Assembly (NCBI GenBank): GCA_006739055.1
Contig: AP019702.1
Span: 3,807,388 to 3,871,387, forward strand
Origin: Allostella vacuolata
GTDB lineage: Bacteria > Pseudomonadota > Alphaproteobacteria > ATCC43930 > Allostellaceae
Length of the DNA stretch: 64,000 nt
Direction of reading: 5' to 3'
Shown: positions 25,013-34,087 of the stretch, one piece after another
Layout: every line of letters begins with the position of its first letter
How positions within the stretch are numbered: position 1 is the stretch's first letter
Program-made: the position numbers and the translations under genes
The notes under the pieces: generated by a model
The model's database searches: none
What the model saw: the letters and a program-made list of their open reading frames with translations, nothing else
Told to the model about the DNA's origin: nothing

Positions 25013-25792
25013 TCAGCCCCCGCCCACCGAAGGACGCATCAGAATCAGGTGGTCCTGGTGATGCGGCCGGTCGGGGCGCACCGGCGGCCGGCCGCACCAG
25101 TCCCCCGCCTCGCGGCCGGCGACCACCAGGCCGGCCGCCGCCGCCGCCCCTTCGAGCGCCGCCGGGTCCCAGGCCGAGAACAGGTCCTTGCCGAAGCGCA
25201 TCAGGAGCGGCGTGCGCGGCCCGCCCAGCAGGTCGGCGCCGTCCGGCCAGTCGCGAAGGTGCTCCTCGCCCGCCTGGTCGATGAGGAAGAAGGTGAGCAG
25301 CGCCTTGCCCCCCGGCTTCAGGACCCGCGCCAGTTCCCGCAGGTAGTGACGCGCGGTCAGCCCGTCGAGATGGGTGAAGACCGACAGGGCGAGCGCGCGG
25401 TCGACGCTGCCGTCGGTCGCGGGGAAGCGCCAGTCCTCGATCGGCAGGGTGCCGGCGGGATTGAGGTGCGGCTCGTCGACGTCGGCATGGACGAAGGTGA
25501 ACTCGGGGCGCCGGCGGCCGATCTCCTGCCGGCACCATTCGACGCCCTCGCGCCAGACGTCGAAGCCGACATAGCCGCCCGGCGGCTCCAGATAATCCGC
25601 GAGCGCGATCGCGATCCGGCCGGTGCCGCAGCCGATATCGAGGAGGAGATGGTGGGGGGCAAGGCCCGCGTCCTCCACCAGGAACTGCCGGTAGCGGCGC
25701 CCGACGCGGTGGAACTGTTCGGGATCGGTGCTGCCGATCCATTCGAGATGACCGGCCGGTGGCAGGTCGAATGTCCCCTTGTCGGCGCCCAT
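25013..25792 (-). CDS. Class I SAM-dependent methyltransferase
   Basis: 259 residues. Motif I LLLDIGCGTGRIAIAL (about 45-60) binds S-adenosylmethionine; an acidic residue after the second strand (GFDVWREGVEWC) and motif ALSVFTHL...YLRELARVLKPGGKALLTFF follow as expected. Substrate unknown. The ATG at 25792 is favoured; the frame continues upstream without family-like sequence. Last of a minus-strand run with the SRAP, NTF2-like and SapC-fusion genes. Confidence 0.8.
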   Translation of the reverse strand: MGADKGTFDLPPAGHLEWIGSTDPEQFHRVGRRYRQFLVEDAGLAPHHLLLDIGCGTGRIAIALADYLEPPGGYVGFDVWREGVEWCRQEIGRRRPEFTFVHADVDEPHLNPAGTLPIEDWRFPATDGSVDRALALSVFTHLDGLTARHYLRELARVLKPGGKALLTFFLIDQAGEEHLRDWPDGADLLGGPRTPLLMRFGKDLFSAWDPAALEGAAAAAGLVVAGREAGDWCGRPPVRPDRPHHQDHLILMRPSVGGG

Positions 25793-25874
25793 GCGGGGTC
25801 CCCAGTCGCTCCGGCTACATTGCGATCCCCGGGAGCCTAGACGATCGGCCGCCCGAGGAACACCCCCTAAGGCC

Positions 25875-26564
25875 TTATAGAAGCAGGGTTCCCCGTTCTT
25901 CCAGGAGGAGATCCGGGTCGTCGTTCCGCACGTTGCCGACACGCGCGGACACCGGATAGGCGACCAGTGCCGAGTCGGGCGCGGGCCGCATCAGGACGGC
26001 CGCGCGGGCCGAGGGACCCTCCAGCCAGGTGCCCCAGTCGGCCGGGTCGAGCAGCACCGGCATACGGTCATGGATCGGCCGCAGGCGGTCGTTGGCCTCG
26101 GTCGTCACGATGGTGAAGCTCTCGACCGGCGCCTCGCCCCCGGGCGGGGCCCAGCGCTCCCACAGGCCGGCCAGCGCGAAGGGCGCGCGATCCGGCCGGA
26201 CGATGCGCATGGGCCGCTTGCCGCCGACGGTGGCCTGCCACTCGTAGAAGCCGTCGACCGGCACCAGGCAGCGGCGGTCGCGGAAGGCGTTGCGGTAGGC
26301 GGGTTTGTCGGCGACCGTGTCGGCCCGGGCGTTGACCATGGTGAAGCGCGCGTCCGGCCCCTTCGACCAGGACGGGATCAGCCCCCAGCGCAGCAGGTCG
26401 AGCCGGCGACCGCCCATCTGTCCTGCCCCGGCGGCGCGGACCACCGGCGCCTTCTGGGTCGGCGCCACGTTGTAGCGCGGCGGCAGGTTGGGCGGTGGCC
26501 CGGCCGAGCCGAACAGGCGGGCGAGCGCCTCCGGCGCGGTGGTGATGCTGTAGCGGGCGCACAT
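25875..26564 (-). CDS. SRAP-domain abasic-site processing protein (YedK/HMCES)
   Basis: 229 residues beginning MCARYSITT, with C2 exposed after loss of Met. HMCES-type proteins form a thiazolidine crosslink from C2 to abasic sites in single-stranded DNA, shielding them. The other conserved residues are N78 (MVNARADT), E108 (DGFYEW) and H165 (RPIHDRMPVLL). The NARAD form replaces the more usual NARSET. It starts 15 bp downstream of the NTF2-like gene, so co-transcription is likely. Confidence 0.93.
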   Translation of the reverse strand: MCARYSITTAPEALARLFGSAGPPPNLPPRYNVAPTQKAPVVRAAGAGQMGGRRLDLLRWGLIPSWSKGPDARFTMVNARADTVADKPAYRNAFRDRRCLVPVDGFYEWQATVGGKRPMRIVRPDRAPFALAGLWERWAPPGGEAPVESFTIVTTEANDRLRPIHDRMPVLLDPADWGTWLEGPSARAAVLMRPAPDSALVAYPVSARVGNVRNDDPDLLLEERGTLLL

Positions 26565-26579
26565 GGCAGCCGGGCCCGG

Positions 26580-27050
26580 TCAGGGACCGCGGTGCAGGGC
26601 GGCGTCCGGCCGGGCCGCCTCGGCCGCCGCCCAGCGCAGCAGCGCCTTCTTGATCCGCTCCGGCGCGAAGTCGAGCTGGGCCAGCGCGGTACCGCGGTCG
26701 AACACTTCCGAATAGCGGGCGATGGCGTCGCCCGACAGCTCGAAGCAGCCGATCCCGGCGAAGATCACCCGACGCCCGGCGGCTTCCGGCATGGTCGAGG
26801 TGTAGCTGAAGAGATAGCGGGCATAGCCGATGCGGCCGTCCGATACCGGGTCCGTCATCTCCCACCGGAAATCCCGGGCGGCGCCATGGAAATGGTGGCG
26901 CAGCATCTCCGCGATCGCCGCACGGCCGACGAAGGGGCCGTAGAAGCCGTCGACATAGGTGCCGTCGGGGGTGAAGAGGCCGGCCAGCCCCTCGCCGTCG
27001 CCGGCGACGACCGCACGGGTGAAGGCGGCGACGATTTCCGCGAAGCTCAT
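26580..27050 (-). CDS. NTF2-like / SnoaL-like protein
   Basis: 156 residues with the cone-shaped NTF2 pattern: helix MSFAEIVAAFTRAVVAGDGEGLAGLF, then TPDGTYVDGFYGPFVGRAAIAEMLRHHF, typical of polyketide cyclase-like and ketosteroid isomerase-like proteins. Such domains bind small hydrophobic ligands or act in minor catalytic roles; here none can be assigned. Its ATG overlaps the stop of the SapC-fusion gene (ATGA), so the two are translationally coupled. Confidence 0.7.
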   Translation of the reverse strand: MSFAEIVAAFTRAVVAGDGEGLAGLFTPDGTYVDGFYGPFVGRAAIAEMLRHHFHGAARDFRWEMTDPVSDGRIGYARYLFSYTSTMPEAAGRRVIFAGIGCFELSGDAIARYSEVFDRGTALAQLDFAPERIKKALLRWAAAEAARPDAALHRGP

Positions 27051-28597
27051 GCGGGCTCCTTGCTCGAGACAGTGGCCGGCGGGACCGCGGCGGCCGCGCT
27101 CCGCGCGGCCTCGCGCTCCGCCAGCCGGCGCCAGTTGCCAAGCGAACGGACCTGCGCCGCCACCAGGGCGCTCCAGCCGCGGCGGCGCCAGTCTTCGGCG
27201 ACCGATGCCGGCAGGGCACCGTAGCGGACATGGTCGACCACCAGCAACCGGGCGAACGATGGCCGCTCGGCGATCGGATGGTCCTGGTTGACGCCGGCCG
27301 GCACCAGCAGGCCGCGCCCCGCCAGGGCCTCGACGAAGTCCGCGACGGCCGCGGTCTCGCGCAGCAGCGCCTCGGCGATGGCCGCTCCCGACTTGCCGAG
27401 GGGGGTCAGCTGGCCGCCCGCCAGCAGCTTGCGGGGCGAGGTCCGGTCGAGCCACGGGCACGCCTCGTCGATGCACAGCACGGGCGTGTCGCGGGGCCCG
27501 GCCGCGAAGGTGAACGGGTACTGCCGCACGATGGCCGGCAGGTAGGTTCCGGGCGCCCAGGCGCCGTCCTGGACGAACAGGTTCTGGCCCGGCTGGCCGC
27601 CGGCCACCGCGGCCATGACGGGCGGGTCGAGCGCGAAGACGATCGGGAAGTCGAGCGACGCCCGTTCGACCTCGGTCTTGCCGAGCGGCAGCAGCTGGGC
27701 ATCCTGGGCGAACCGGTAGTCCGGCGCCGCCACCGCGATTCCCTCATGGTGCTGGCGGCTGATCGGCACCGGTCGCCGCGACAGGCCCGGCAGCGGCGCC
27801 CGGCGCTTCGGGGCGTCCGTGGCCGGGGCGGGTGTCGCCTGCGCCGCCGTCGGCGGCGTGCGGCTGTCGACCGGATCGGCCAGGCGCAGCTTGGAGACAT
27901 GGCTGGCCGGTGCCCGGGTCCCGGTCGGCAGCTTGCCGCGGAAGTAGAATTTCTGCCAGGATTCCTGGCGCGCCTCGGCCTCGCCTTCCGCAAGGCGCTT
28001 CAGGAACTCCGAGCGCCGGTCGCGATAGGCCTCGAATTCCGCCTTCAACTCGGGATCGGCATCGATCGCGCGGATCCGCGGCACCACCTGGTCGAGGCCG
28101 CCGGCCGGCACCGGCACCACCTGGCAGAAGGGTTCGCCCTTCTCGAAGCGCACCCGTCCCGGCCGGGTCATCTGCCAGTTCATGGTGAAGGGGAAGGGCA
28201 GCCAGTCGGTCTCGATGATGCCGGTCAGGGGCGCGATCCCGTCCTTCGGCCAGTTGAACGGTCCTCCGGCCAGCAGCTGCCAGCCGGGGTCGGTGCGGAA
28301 CAGGTAGCCCGGATGGAAGGTCAGGATGCCGCGCTTGAAGTGCGACAGCGCCAGGTGCTCGAACCCCGGCACCGGGTCGGGCGAGGTGACGCGGATGTCC
28401 TCCTTCTCGGGCCCGCCCGTGTACTCGATGTCGAGGATGCACGGGGTCAGGATGTGCCAGCCGAAGGCGTTGGCGATGTTGAGCGGCAGGCAGCGATAGG
28501 GGTAGCGCTCCGGCGAGGCGTCCATCCAGGCCCGGTCCTGCGGGGCCGGCACGATCTCGCAGGCAATGCCGCCGGTGACGTAGCAATCGAGCTTCAT
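27047..28597 (-). CDS. DUF6065-SapC fusion protein
   Basis: 516 residues. Residues 1 to about 235 resemble DUF6065 proteins (RYPYRCLPLNIANAFGWHI then LTPFx-like segments and ETDWLPFPFTMNWQMT). A Pro/Ala-rich linker (about 240-290) joins a SapC domain recognised by LPLGKTEVERASLDFPIVFA, YLPAIVRQYPFTFA and LCIDEACPWL. SapC was named from an S-layer operon and is also found beside TonB receptors and flavin halogenases; its biochemical role is unsettled. The fusion suggests the two act on one target. Upstream is a divergent glycosyltransferase and, further on, RTX genes. Confidence 0.7.
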   Translation of the reverse strand: MKLDCYVTGGIACEIVPAPQDRAWMDASPERYPYRCLPLNIANAFGWHILTPCILDIEYTGGPEKEDIRVTSPDPVPGFEHLALSHFKRGILTFHPGYLFRTDPGWQLLAGGPFNWPKDGIAPLTGIIETDWLPFPFTMNWQMTRPGRVRFEKGEPFCQVVPVPAGGLDQVVPRIRAIDADPELKAEFEAYRDRRSEFLKRLAEGEAEARQESWQKFYFRGKLPTGTRAPASHVSKLRLADPVDSRTPPTAAQATPAPATDAPKRRAPLPGLSRRPVPISRQHHEGIAVAAPDYRFAQDAQLLPLGKTEVERASLDFPIVFALDPPVMAAVAGGQPGQNLFVQDGAWAPGTYLPAIVRQYPFTFAAGPRDTPVLCIDEACPWLDRTSPRKLLAGGQLTPLGKSGAAIAEALLRETAAVADFVEALAGRGLLVPAGVNQDHPIAERPSFARLLVVDHVRYGALPASVAEDWRRRGWSALVAAQVRSLGNWRRLAEREAARSAAAAVPPATVSSKEPA

Positions 28598-28825
28598 CTG
28601 CCGCTTCCCACCCCCAGAGGCCACCCCACCGTCGCAATAGCACGAGTGATGCCGCTGGCGGAAACGGACTGGATGCCAGTGCCTGAGCCTGCCCTGGCCG
28701 GACGCAGGCGCCCATGCGGCTGAAATTGCGATAGAATGTCCCCGGGCTCGCGCCGCCCGGCGTGAGCGATTCGCCATACCGGCCCGGAAGCCCGATGTTC
28801 CGGATACCTCCGATGGAAGAGTGCG

Positions 28826-31800
28826 ATGAATTCGATCGGCGCCCCGGCCAAGCGGCGGGCGATCTTCTCGATCTGTGCGGCCAACTATCTGGCGCGCGCG
28901 GCGGTGCTGATGGACAGCGTCGCCCGCCACCTGCCCGGCCATGACCGCTATCTGGTGCTGGCCGCCGACGGCGTGGCGCCGGGCGACGTGGCCATCTATC
29001 CGGCCGGCACCCGCCTGCTCACCCCGGCCGACGTCGCCGTCCCGGACCTCGACCTCCGGCGGCGCCTGTACAACGTCACCGAGTTCTGTACGTCGATCAA
29101 GCCCGACATGCTCGGCTGGCTGCTCGACCAGGGCTACGACGAGGTGCTCTACGTCGATCCCGACATCGTCTTCTTCGCACCGCCCGACGAGATCGCGGCC
29201 GCCTTCGCGGCCGGCGCGGATATCGTGCTGACGCCGCACCTCGTGACCGCGTCCGACCACCCGCAATGGGCGCTGCGCGCGGTCAGCCTGAGCGGGCAGT
29301 TCAATCTGGGTTTCATCGGGCTCGGTGCCGGCGCCGAAGCGCGCCGGGCGCTGGAATGGTGGCGGGCGCGGATCGCGATGCACTGCGTCGAGGACGCCGC
29401 CAACGGCGTCTTCGTCGATCAGAAGGCGGTCGACTTCTTCGCCAGCCTGTTCCCGGGCGCCCACGTCATCCGCCACCCCGGCTACAACGTCGCCTACTGG
29501 AACCTGCATGAGCGCCGGCTGCAGCAGGTGGGGGGCGGGTATCGCGCCGCCGGACAGGAACTGGCCTTCTTCCATTTCTCGGGCTTCGCGCTGTTCGGCG
29601 ACGGCGTCAGCCGGCATGTCCCGGCCGACGCGCCGCCCGCGGGCGCGGTCGAGGCGATCCTGCGCGCCTATGGCCGGGCGATCGTCGCCAAGGGCGAACT
29701 CGATCGCTTCCCGGTGCCCTATGCCTACAATCGCCTCCCCGACGGCACCCGCTCGAGCGAACTGGTCCGAAGGTCGATGCGGGGCGCGATCGAGGAGGTG
29801 GATTCCGGCATCCGCGCCCGCGACCTGCTGCGGCCGGGCTTCCTGACCGAGCCGGTCTGGCGCCTGCTCGACACGCACTACGGCGCCCCCGTCGCCCGCC
29901 TCGTCGCGATGATCGACCAGTTCGGGCGTGCCGACGAAGCCCTGCGCGACACGCTCGATGCCTACCTGGACAGCGACCGGGCGTCGCGCCGGCGGGAGAC
30001 CGGCACGCTTCTGGCCGCCTTGCACGAGGCCGGGGCAATCGACGTGCGCACGGCCGAGCGGATCGCCGAATGGCACCTGCCCGAGACGCTGCGCCGGCTG
30101 ATGGGCCGGCGCGACGTCGACCTGTTCGGCAACGCCGTCCGCCTGCAGGTCGAGGATCGGCGCGGCGGGGTGGAACTGCCGGTGTTCCTGGTCGTCCTGC
30201 ACTACACCCGGCAGGATCTGCGCGAGAGCTTCGACCTGTCGACGGTGGCGGGCATCATCGTCTATGTCGCGTGGTTCCTGACCATCGGCCTGGGATCCTG
30301 GGTGCTGTCGGACGAGGCCATCGACACCATCGCAGCCGAGCTCGACCGGGTAAGCCTGGCGCCCGCCGGCGACGGGACGGGCGCGTCGGAGACGATTGCA
30401 TCGGGGGCGCGCGGGATGGCGGATGCCGAGGCGACCCTGCTCGATTCGGCGGTGCTGCACATCTTCGAGCCGCAGAAGGACGAGCATGGCGAGCCCCGCC
30501 CGCCTTTGGTCGCCTCGCCCGCGATCGCGCTCGAGGCCGTGCTCGGCACCGGCCGCCGCCCACCATTGAAGCCGCGCGTGGCGCGGGTCCTGCGCGCCTG
30601 GATCTGGGGATCGGGCGCGGGCGCCAGGCCGGCCCGCATCCTGCGCATCCTGTCCCGCAGCGCACGCGCCCGGCAGCTGCTGCTGGGCGCGCGCGGCGCG
30701 CGGCGGGTGACCGTGGCCGCCATCGACGAGGCATTGCGGCGGGTCGGCCTGGGCGAACTGGCGATGCACGCGCCCTCGGCCCAGCCGGCAGCCGGCCTGC
30801 CGGCCGACGGCCAGACATCTGCCGGCCGGCCGGCCGAGCCGGTGGACGTCCTCATCGTCGGCCCGTTCGAATCGAACTCCGGCGTCGGGCAAAGCGCCCG
30901 CGGCGTCCGCGCCCGGCTGGAGGCCGAGGGCCGGCGGGTCCACAGCCTGGACCTGCTGGCGCGCAGCGCGAAGGGCCGCCAGGCCCTACCCGACCTGGCG
31001 CCGCGGCTGCTGGTGCTGCATGCCAATGCCGACGTGACGCTCGAATCCTCGATCAAATTCAACCCGGTCTGGCACCGGGCGGAGCGCCGGATCGGCTACT
31101 GGTACTGGGAGCTGGAAGCCATGACCGAACGCATGGCTTCGTCCGCCCTCGTCCTCGACGAGATCTGGGTTGCCACCCGCTTCGTGCATGACGCGGTTGT
31201 CCCGGCCGTGCCGATTCCGGTCCGGGTGCGGCCGCCGCTGATCGATCCCGCCGGATTCCAGCCCAGCAGCCCGGGTGGCGGCAGCTTCGGCGCCGGCAAG
31301 CGCGGCTATCGCTTCCTGGGCGTGCTCGATGCCCGGTCCTTCGTCGAACGCAAGAACCCGCTCGGCATCGTCCGCGCCTTCCGCCGGGCGTTCGCCGATC
31401 TGGACGCGCCGGTCGAACTCATCGTCAAGCTCAGCAACGCACACCACAACGAGCCGGGCCTGTCGCGCTTCCGCGACCTGGCGGCGGGCGATCGCCGCAT
31501 CCGCATCGTCGAGGGCACGCTGTCGGATCTGGAGATGAACGATCTCTACGAGTCCGCCGACTGCTTCGTCTCGCTCCACCGTTCCGAGGGGCTGGGACTG
31601 GGAATCCTCCAGGCGATGATGCGCGGCAAGGCGGTGATCGCCACCGCCTACAGTGGACCGATGGACTTCATGCATGCCGGAAACGCGTTCCTGGTGCCCT
31701 ACCAGCTGGTCCCGGTCGCGGCCGACGCCTACCCGGACTGGCTGTGCCAGCGTTGGGCAGACCCGGACGAGGCCGCGGCCGCCGTCTACATGAAGGAACT

Positions 31801-31927
31801 GGCGAAGAGCCCGGCAGCCGGGGTGGCGCTGGGGCGGCGGGCCAGGGAGGACGCGAAACGTCTCTTCGCGCCCGCCCCCAAGGTTCAGGCCGCGGGCGTC
31901 TCCGGCCGCTCTTCCGCCATCGCGTGA
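28826..31927 (+). CDS. Bimodular glycosyltransferase (GT-A plus GT-B domains)
   Basis: 1033 residues. Residues 10-320 look like a GT8-like nucleotide-sugar transferase, with the metal-binding DxD as D111-P-D113 in VLYVDPDIVFF. Residues about 340-660 form a helical connector of unknown type. Residues about 670-1030 are a GT4-like domain: GVLDARSFVERKNPLGIVRAFRRAF, and SLHRSEGLGLGILQAMMRGKAVIATAYSG with the nucleotide-sugar glutamate E921 of the EX7E motif. Two transferases in one chain would add two sugars in series. The 3' end overlaps the convergent epimerase gene by 43 bp. Neighbouring RTX genes suggest protein or surface glycan targets. Confidence 0.8.
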   Translation: MNSIGAPAKRRAIFSICAANYLARAAVLMDSVARHLPGHDRYLVLAADGVAPGDVAIYPAGTRLLTPADVAVPDLDLRRRLYNVTEFCTSIKPDMLGWLLDQGYDEVLYVDPDIVFFAPPDEIAAAFAAGADIVLTPHLVTASDHPQWALRAVSLSGQFNLGFIGLGAGAEARRALEWWRARIAMHCVEDAANGVFVDQKAVDFFASLFPGAHVIRHPGYNVAYWNLHERRLQQVGGGYRAAGQELAFFHFSGFALFGDGVSRHVPADAPPAGAVEAILRAYGRAIVAKGELDRFPVPYAYNRLPDGTRSSELVRRSMRGAIEEVDSGIRARDLLRPGFLTEPVWRLLDTHYGAPVARLVAMIDQFGRADEALRDTLDAYLDSDRASRRRETGTLLAALHEAGAIDVRTAERIAEWHLPETLRRLMGRRDVDLFGNAVRLQVEDRRGGVELPVFLVVLHYTRQDLRESFDLSTVAGIIVYVAWFLTIGLGSWVLSDEAIDTIAAELDRVSLAPAGDGTGASETIASGARGMADAEATLLDSAVLHIFEPQKDEHGEPRPPLVASPAIALEAVLGTGRRPPLKPRVARVLRAWIWGSGAGARPARILRILSRSARARQLLLGARGARRVTVAAIDEALRRVGLGELAMHAPSAQPAAGLPADGQTSAGRPAEPVDVLIVGPFESNSGVGQSARGVRARLEAEGRRVHSLDLLARSAKGRQALPDLAPRLLVLHANADVTLESSIKFNPVWHRAERRIGYWYWELEAMTERMASSALVLDEIWVATRFVHDAVVPAVPIPVRVRPPLIDPAGFQPSSPGGGSFGAGKRGYRFLGVLDARSFVERKNPLGIVRAFRRAFADLDAPVELIVKLSNAHHNEPGLSRFRDLAAGDRRIRIVEGTLSDLEMNDLYESADCFVSLHRSEGLGLGILQAMMRGKAVIATAYSGPMDFMHAGNAFLVPYQLVPVAADAYPDWLCQRWADPDEAAAAVYMKELAKSPAAGVALGRRAREDAKRLFAPAPKVQAAGVSGRSSAIA

Positions 31928-32889
31928 TCGAACAGCCGGTCCAGCACCCCGGGGCCGGTACAGGACGCCGCCCACCCGATCAGGTCGAAGGTCCGGCGCG
32001 GGTCCCCGACCGAGCATGGCAGGTCGGCCGGGCGGACGAGGTCCGGATCGATCCGCAGCAGCCCGTCCTCCGCGATGCCGACCCGGCGCAGGCCGTGCCG
32101 CACCATGTCCAGCAGCGACACGCCGCGACCGCCGGCGATCACGAGGTCGGTCGCCGGATCGAGCTGGGCCTGGCGGAACACCGCATCCATGTAGTCGTCC
32201 GCCCAGCCCCAGTCGCGGATCACGTCGAGTCGGCCGAAGCGCAACTCGCCGATCCGCCCGGCGCGCAGGTCGAGCAGGGAGCGGACGATCTTCGGCACCA
32301 CGAACGCCGGGCCGCGCAGCGGCGATTCATGGGGAAACAGATAGGCGACGCCGGCGCGGACCCCATAGACGTCGCGGTAGTTGCGCACCACCATCGCCGC
32401 TGACGCCTTGGAGACCGCATAGGGGCTCTTCGGGTCGAATGGCGAGAATGCGTCGGCGCCCGAGGCCGCGGTTGTCCCGAAGACCTCGCCGGACGAGGCG
32501 AAGACATAGCGCGCGCCACTGCCCGACCGGCGCAGCGCCTCCAGGATGAAGAGGTTCAGATGGCCGTTGTCGAGGAACGTCTCCATGGGGCGCCCGAAGG
32601 ACGCGCCGACCGAGGACAGACCGGCCATGTTGACGATGATGTCCGGCCGCGCGGCCTCGACCAGGTCCGCCACCGCCGCCGGATCAACCGTGAAGCCGCC
32701 GACCAGACCGTCGAAGCAGGAGCGGAAACCGGCCACCGCCCGCGCCAGATCCGGTGCGGGCTGCCGGCTGACGCCGACCACCCGGTAGCCGGCGCGGGCA
32801 AAGCGATGCGCCAGCAGGCGGCCGTCCTGGCCGGTGGCGCCGAAGATGAGACAACCGGCCGCCGCCCCCGGCGCCCTTCCCGCCGGCAA
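31885..32889 (-). CDS. NAD-dependent sugar-nucleotide dehydratase/epimerase (GDP-mannose dehydratase-like)
   Basis: 334 residues, TTG start. Extended SDR: cofactor motif GATGQDG at 17-23 is the variant typical of GDP-mannose 4,6-dehydratases and relatives; SSGEVFG (132-138) supplies the active-site Ser and Glu; catalytic Y157 and K161 are in SPYAVSKA. DWGWADDYMDAV matches the RDWxxxxDYVxA signature. The start lies two bases after the RTX gene stop, so the enzyme is expected to be co-translated with the surface-protein module, pointing to deoxy-sugar supply for its glycosylation. The exact nucleotide sugar is not certain. Confidence 0.82.
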   Translation of the reverse strand: MPAGRAPGAAAGCLIFGATGQDGRLLAHRFARAGYRVVGVSRQPAPDLARAVAGFRSCFDGLVGGFTVDPAAVADLVEAARPDIIVNMAGLSSVGASFGRPMETFLDNGHLNLFILEALRRSGSGARYVFASSGEVFGTTAASGADAFSPFDPKSPYAVSKASAAMVVRNYRDVYGVRAGVAYLFPHESPLRGPAFVVPKIVRSLLDLRAGRIGELRFGRLDVIRDWGWADDYMDAVFRQAQLDPATDLVIAGGRGVSLLDMVRHGLRRVGIAEDGLLRIDPDLVRPADLPCSVGDPRRTFDLIGWAASCTGPGVLDRLFDHAMAEERPETPAA

Positions 32890-32891
32890 GC

Positions 32892-34004
32892 CTAGAGATC
32901 CTGGTCGAGGATGCTGATGATGGTGCCGGCCTGGGCCTGCAGCTGCTGGAGGGTCAGCCCCATGATGGTGACGCTGTTGCCGCCGCCGAGATCGATCGTC
33001 ACGGCATCGCCCGACGCCGTCGCGCGTGCCACCACGTCGGCCGCGCTGCCGAAGGAAATGCCGTTCATCTCGCTGAGGAAGACCAGCCGGTCGTCTCCGG
33101 CGAAATCGAGGATGACGTCGTTGCCGCCGTCGCCGGCAAAATGGAACGCGTCGCCGTCGGCGCCGCCGGCCAGGCTGTCGTTGCCCTTGTCGCCGTAGAG
33201 CGAGTCGGCCCCGGCCCCGCCGGTGACGAGGTCGTTGCCGCCGCCGCCGAAGACCGCGTCGCGGCCCTCCCCGCCGTAGATTGAATCGTCGCCGGCCGCG
33301 CCGTAGACGAAATCGTCGCCGAGATCGCCGTAGACCAGATCGTTGCCGCCGTCGCCGAACAGGTGGTCGGCCCCCTGCCCGCCGGACACGGTGTCCTCTC
33401 CCTGGCCGGCATAGGCCGTGTCGGCCCCGGCGCCGCCCAGCAACTGGTCGTTGCCCTTGGCGCCGAACACCCAGTCGTCGCCGTCGCCGCCCGCGACCGT
33501 GTCGTCGCCGAGATCGCCGAACGCGCTGTCGTTGCCGAGACCGCCATTGACCACGTCGTTGCCCTGGCCGGCGAACACCCAGTCGTTGCCAAGGCCGGCC
33601 TCGACGGTGTCGTTGCCCTTGTTGGCCCAGACGACGTCGTCGTCGGCCCCCGCCAGCACCAGGTCGTCGCCGTCCCAGGCGAGGATGACGTCGTTGCCGA
33701 GGCCGCCGATGACCGTGTCGTCGCCGTCGGACGGGGTGAGCGTGTCGTTGCCGTCACCGCCATCGATGATGTTCGCGGCCGAATTGCCGACCATGATGTT
33801 GGCGGCTGCGTTGCCGGTGGCCGAGATCGGCTCGGTCCCGCCCAGCAGGACATGGTCGGTGCCCGCCGGCAGAAGGATCGATTCGGACGTCGTGACGAAG
33901 GCGCTGGGCGGGATCGCATTCACGTCGAGGAAGCCCAGCACGACCCCCACTTCGAGCGCGCTGCGCACGCCATCGTCGAACACGCCTCCAGGAATGGTGG
34001 CCAT
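32892..34004 (-). CDS. RTX calcium-binding repeat protein (module A)
   Basis: 370 residues. After a unique N-terminus (MATIPGGVFDDGVRSALEVG, about 1-75) there are around two dozen nonapeptide units of the GGxGxDxUx type (about 75-290), for example GGAGADTAYAGQGEDTVSGG, which fold as a calcium-filled parallel beta-roll outside the cell. The tail (about 295-370) contains FLSEMNGISFGS and GNSVTIMGLTLQQLQ, like the C-terminal regions of type I-secreted proteins. There is no Sec signal peptide. It is 83 bp after the giant protein gene and two bases before the epimerase gene, and is highly similar to the module B copy. Confidence 0.88.
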   Translation of the reverse strand: MATIPGGVFDDGVRSALEVGVVLGFLDVNAIPPSAFVTTSESILLPAGTDHVLLGGTEPISATGNAAANIMVGNSAANIIDGGDGNDTLTPSDGDDTVIGGLGNDVILAWDGDDLVLAGADDDVVWANKGNDTVEAGLGNDWVFAGQGNDVVNGGLGNDSAFGDLGDDTVAGGDGDDWVFGAKGNDQLLGGAGADTAYAGQGEDTVSGGQGADHLFGDGGNDLVYGDLGDDFVYGAAGDDSIYGGEGRDAVFGGGGNDLVTGGAGADSLYGDKGNDSLAGGADGDAFHFAGDGGNDVILDFAGDDRLVFLSEMNGISFGSAADVVARATASGDAVTIDLGGGNSVTIMGLTLQQLQAQAGTIISILDQDL

Positions 34005-34087
34005 CAGGTCTGCTCCATTGCTCGGACCGCCGGTCCTGAATCACCTGCCGCCGCGGCGGCGCGAAAAGCGGAACGCTCCGCGTTTGC

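Noticed and set aside
33050-33700. Short regular DNA repeats resembling a CRISPR or satellite array
   Set aside because: They are the codons of RTX nonapeptides (27-bp period) inside a confident gene; no constant repeat with unique spacers.
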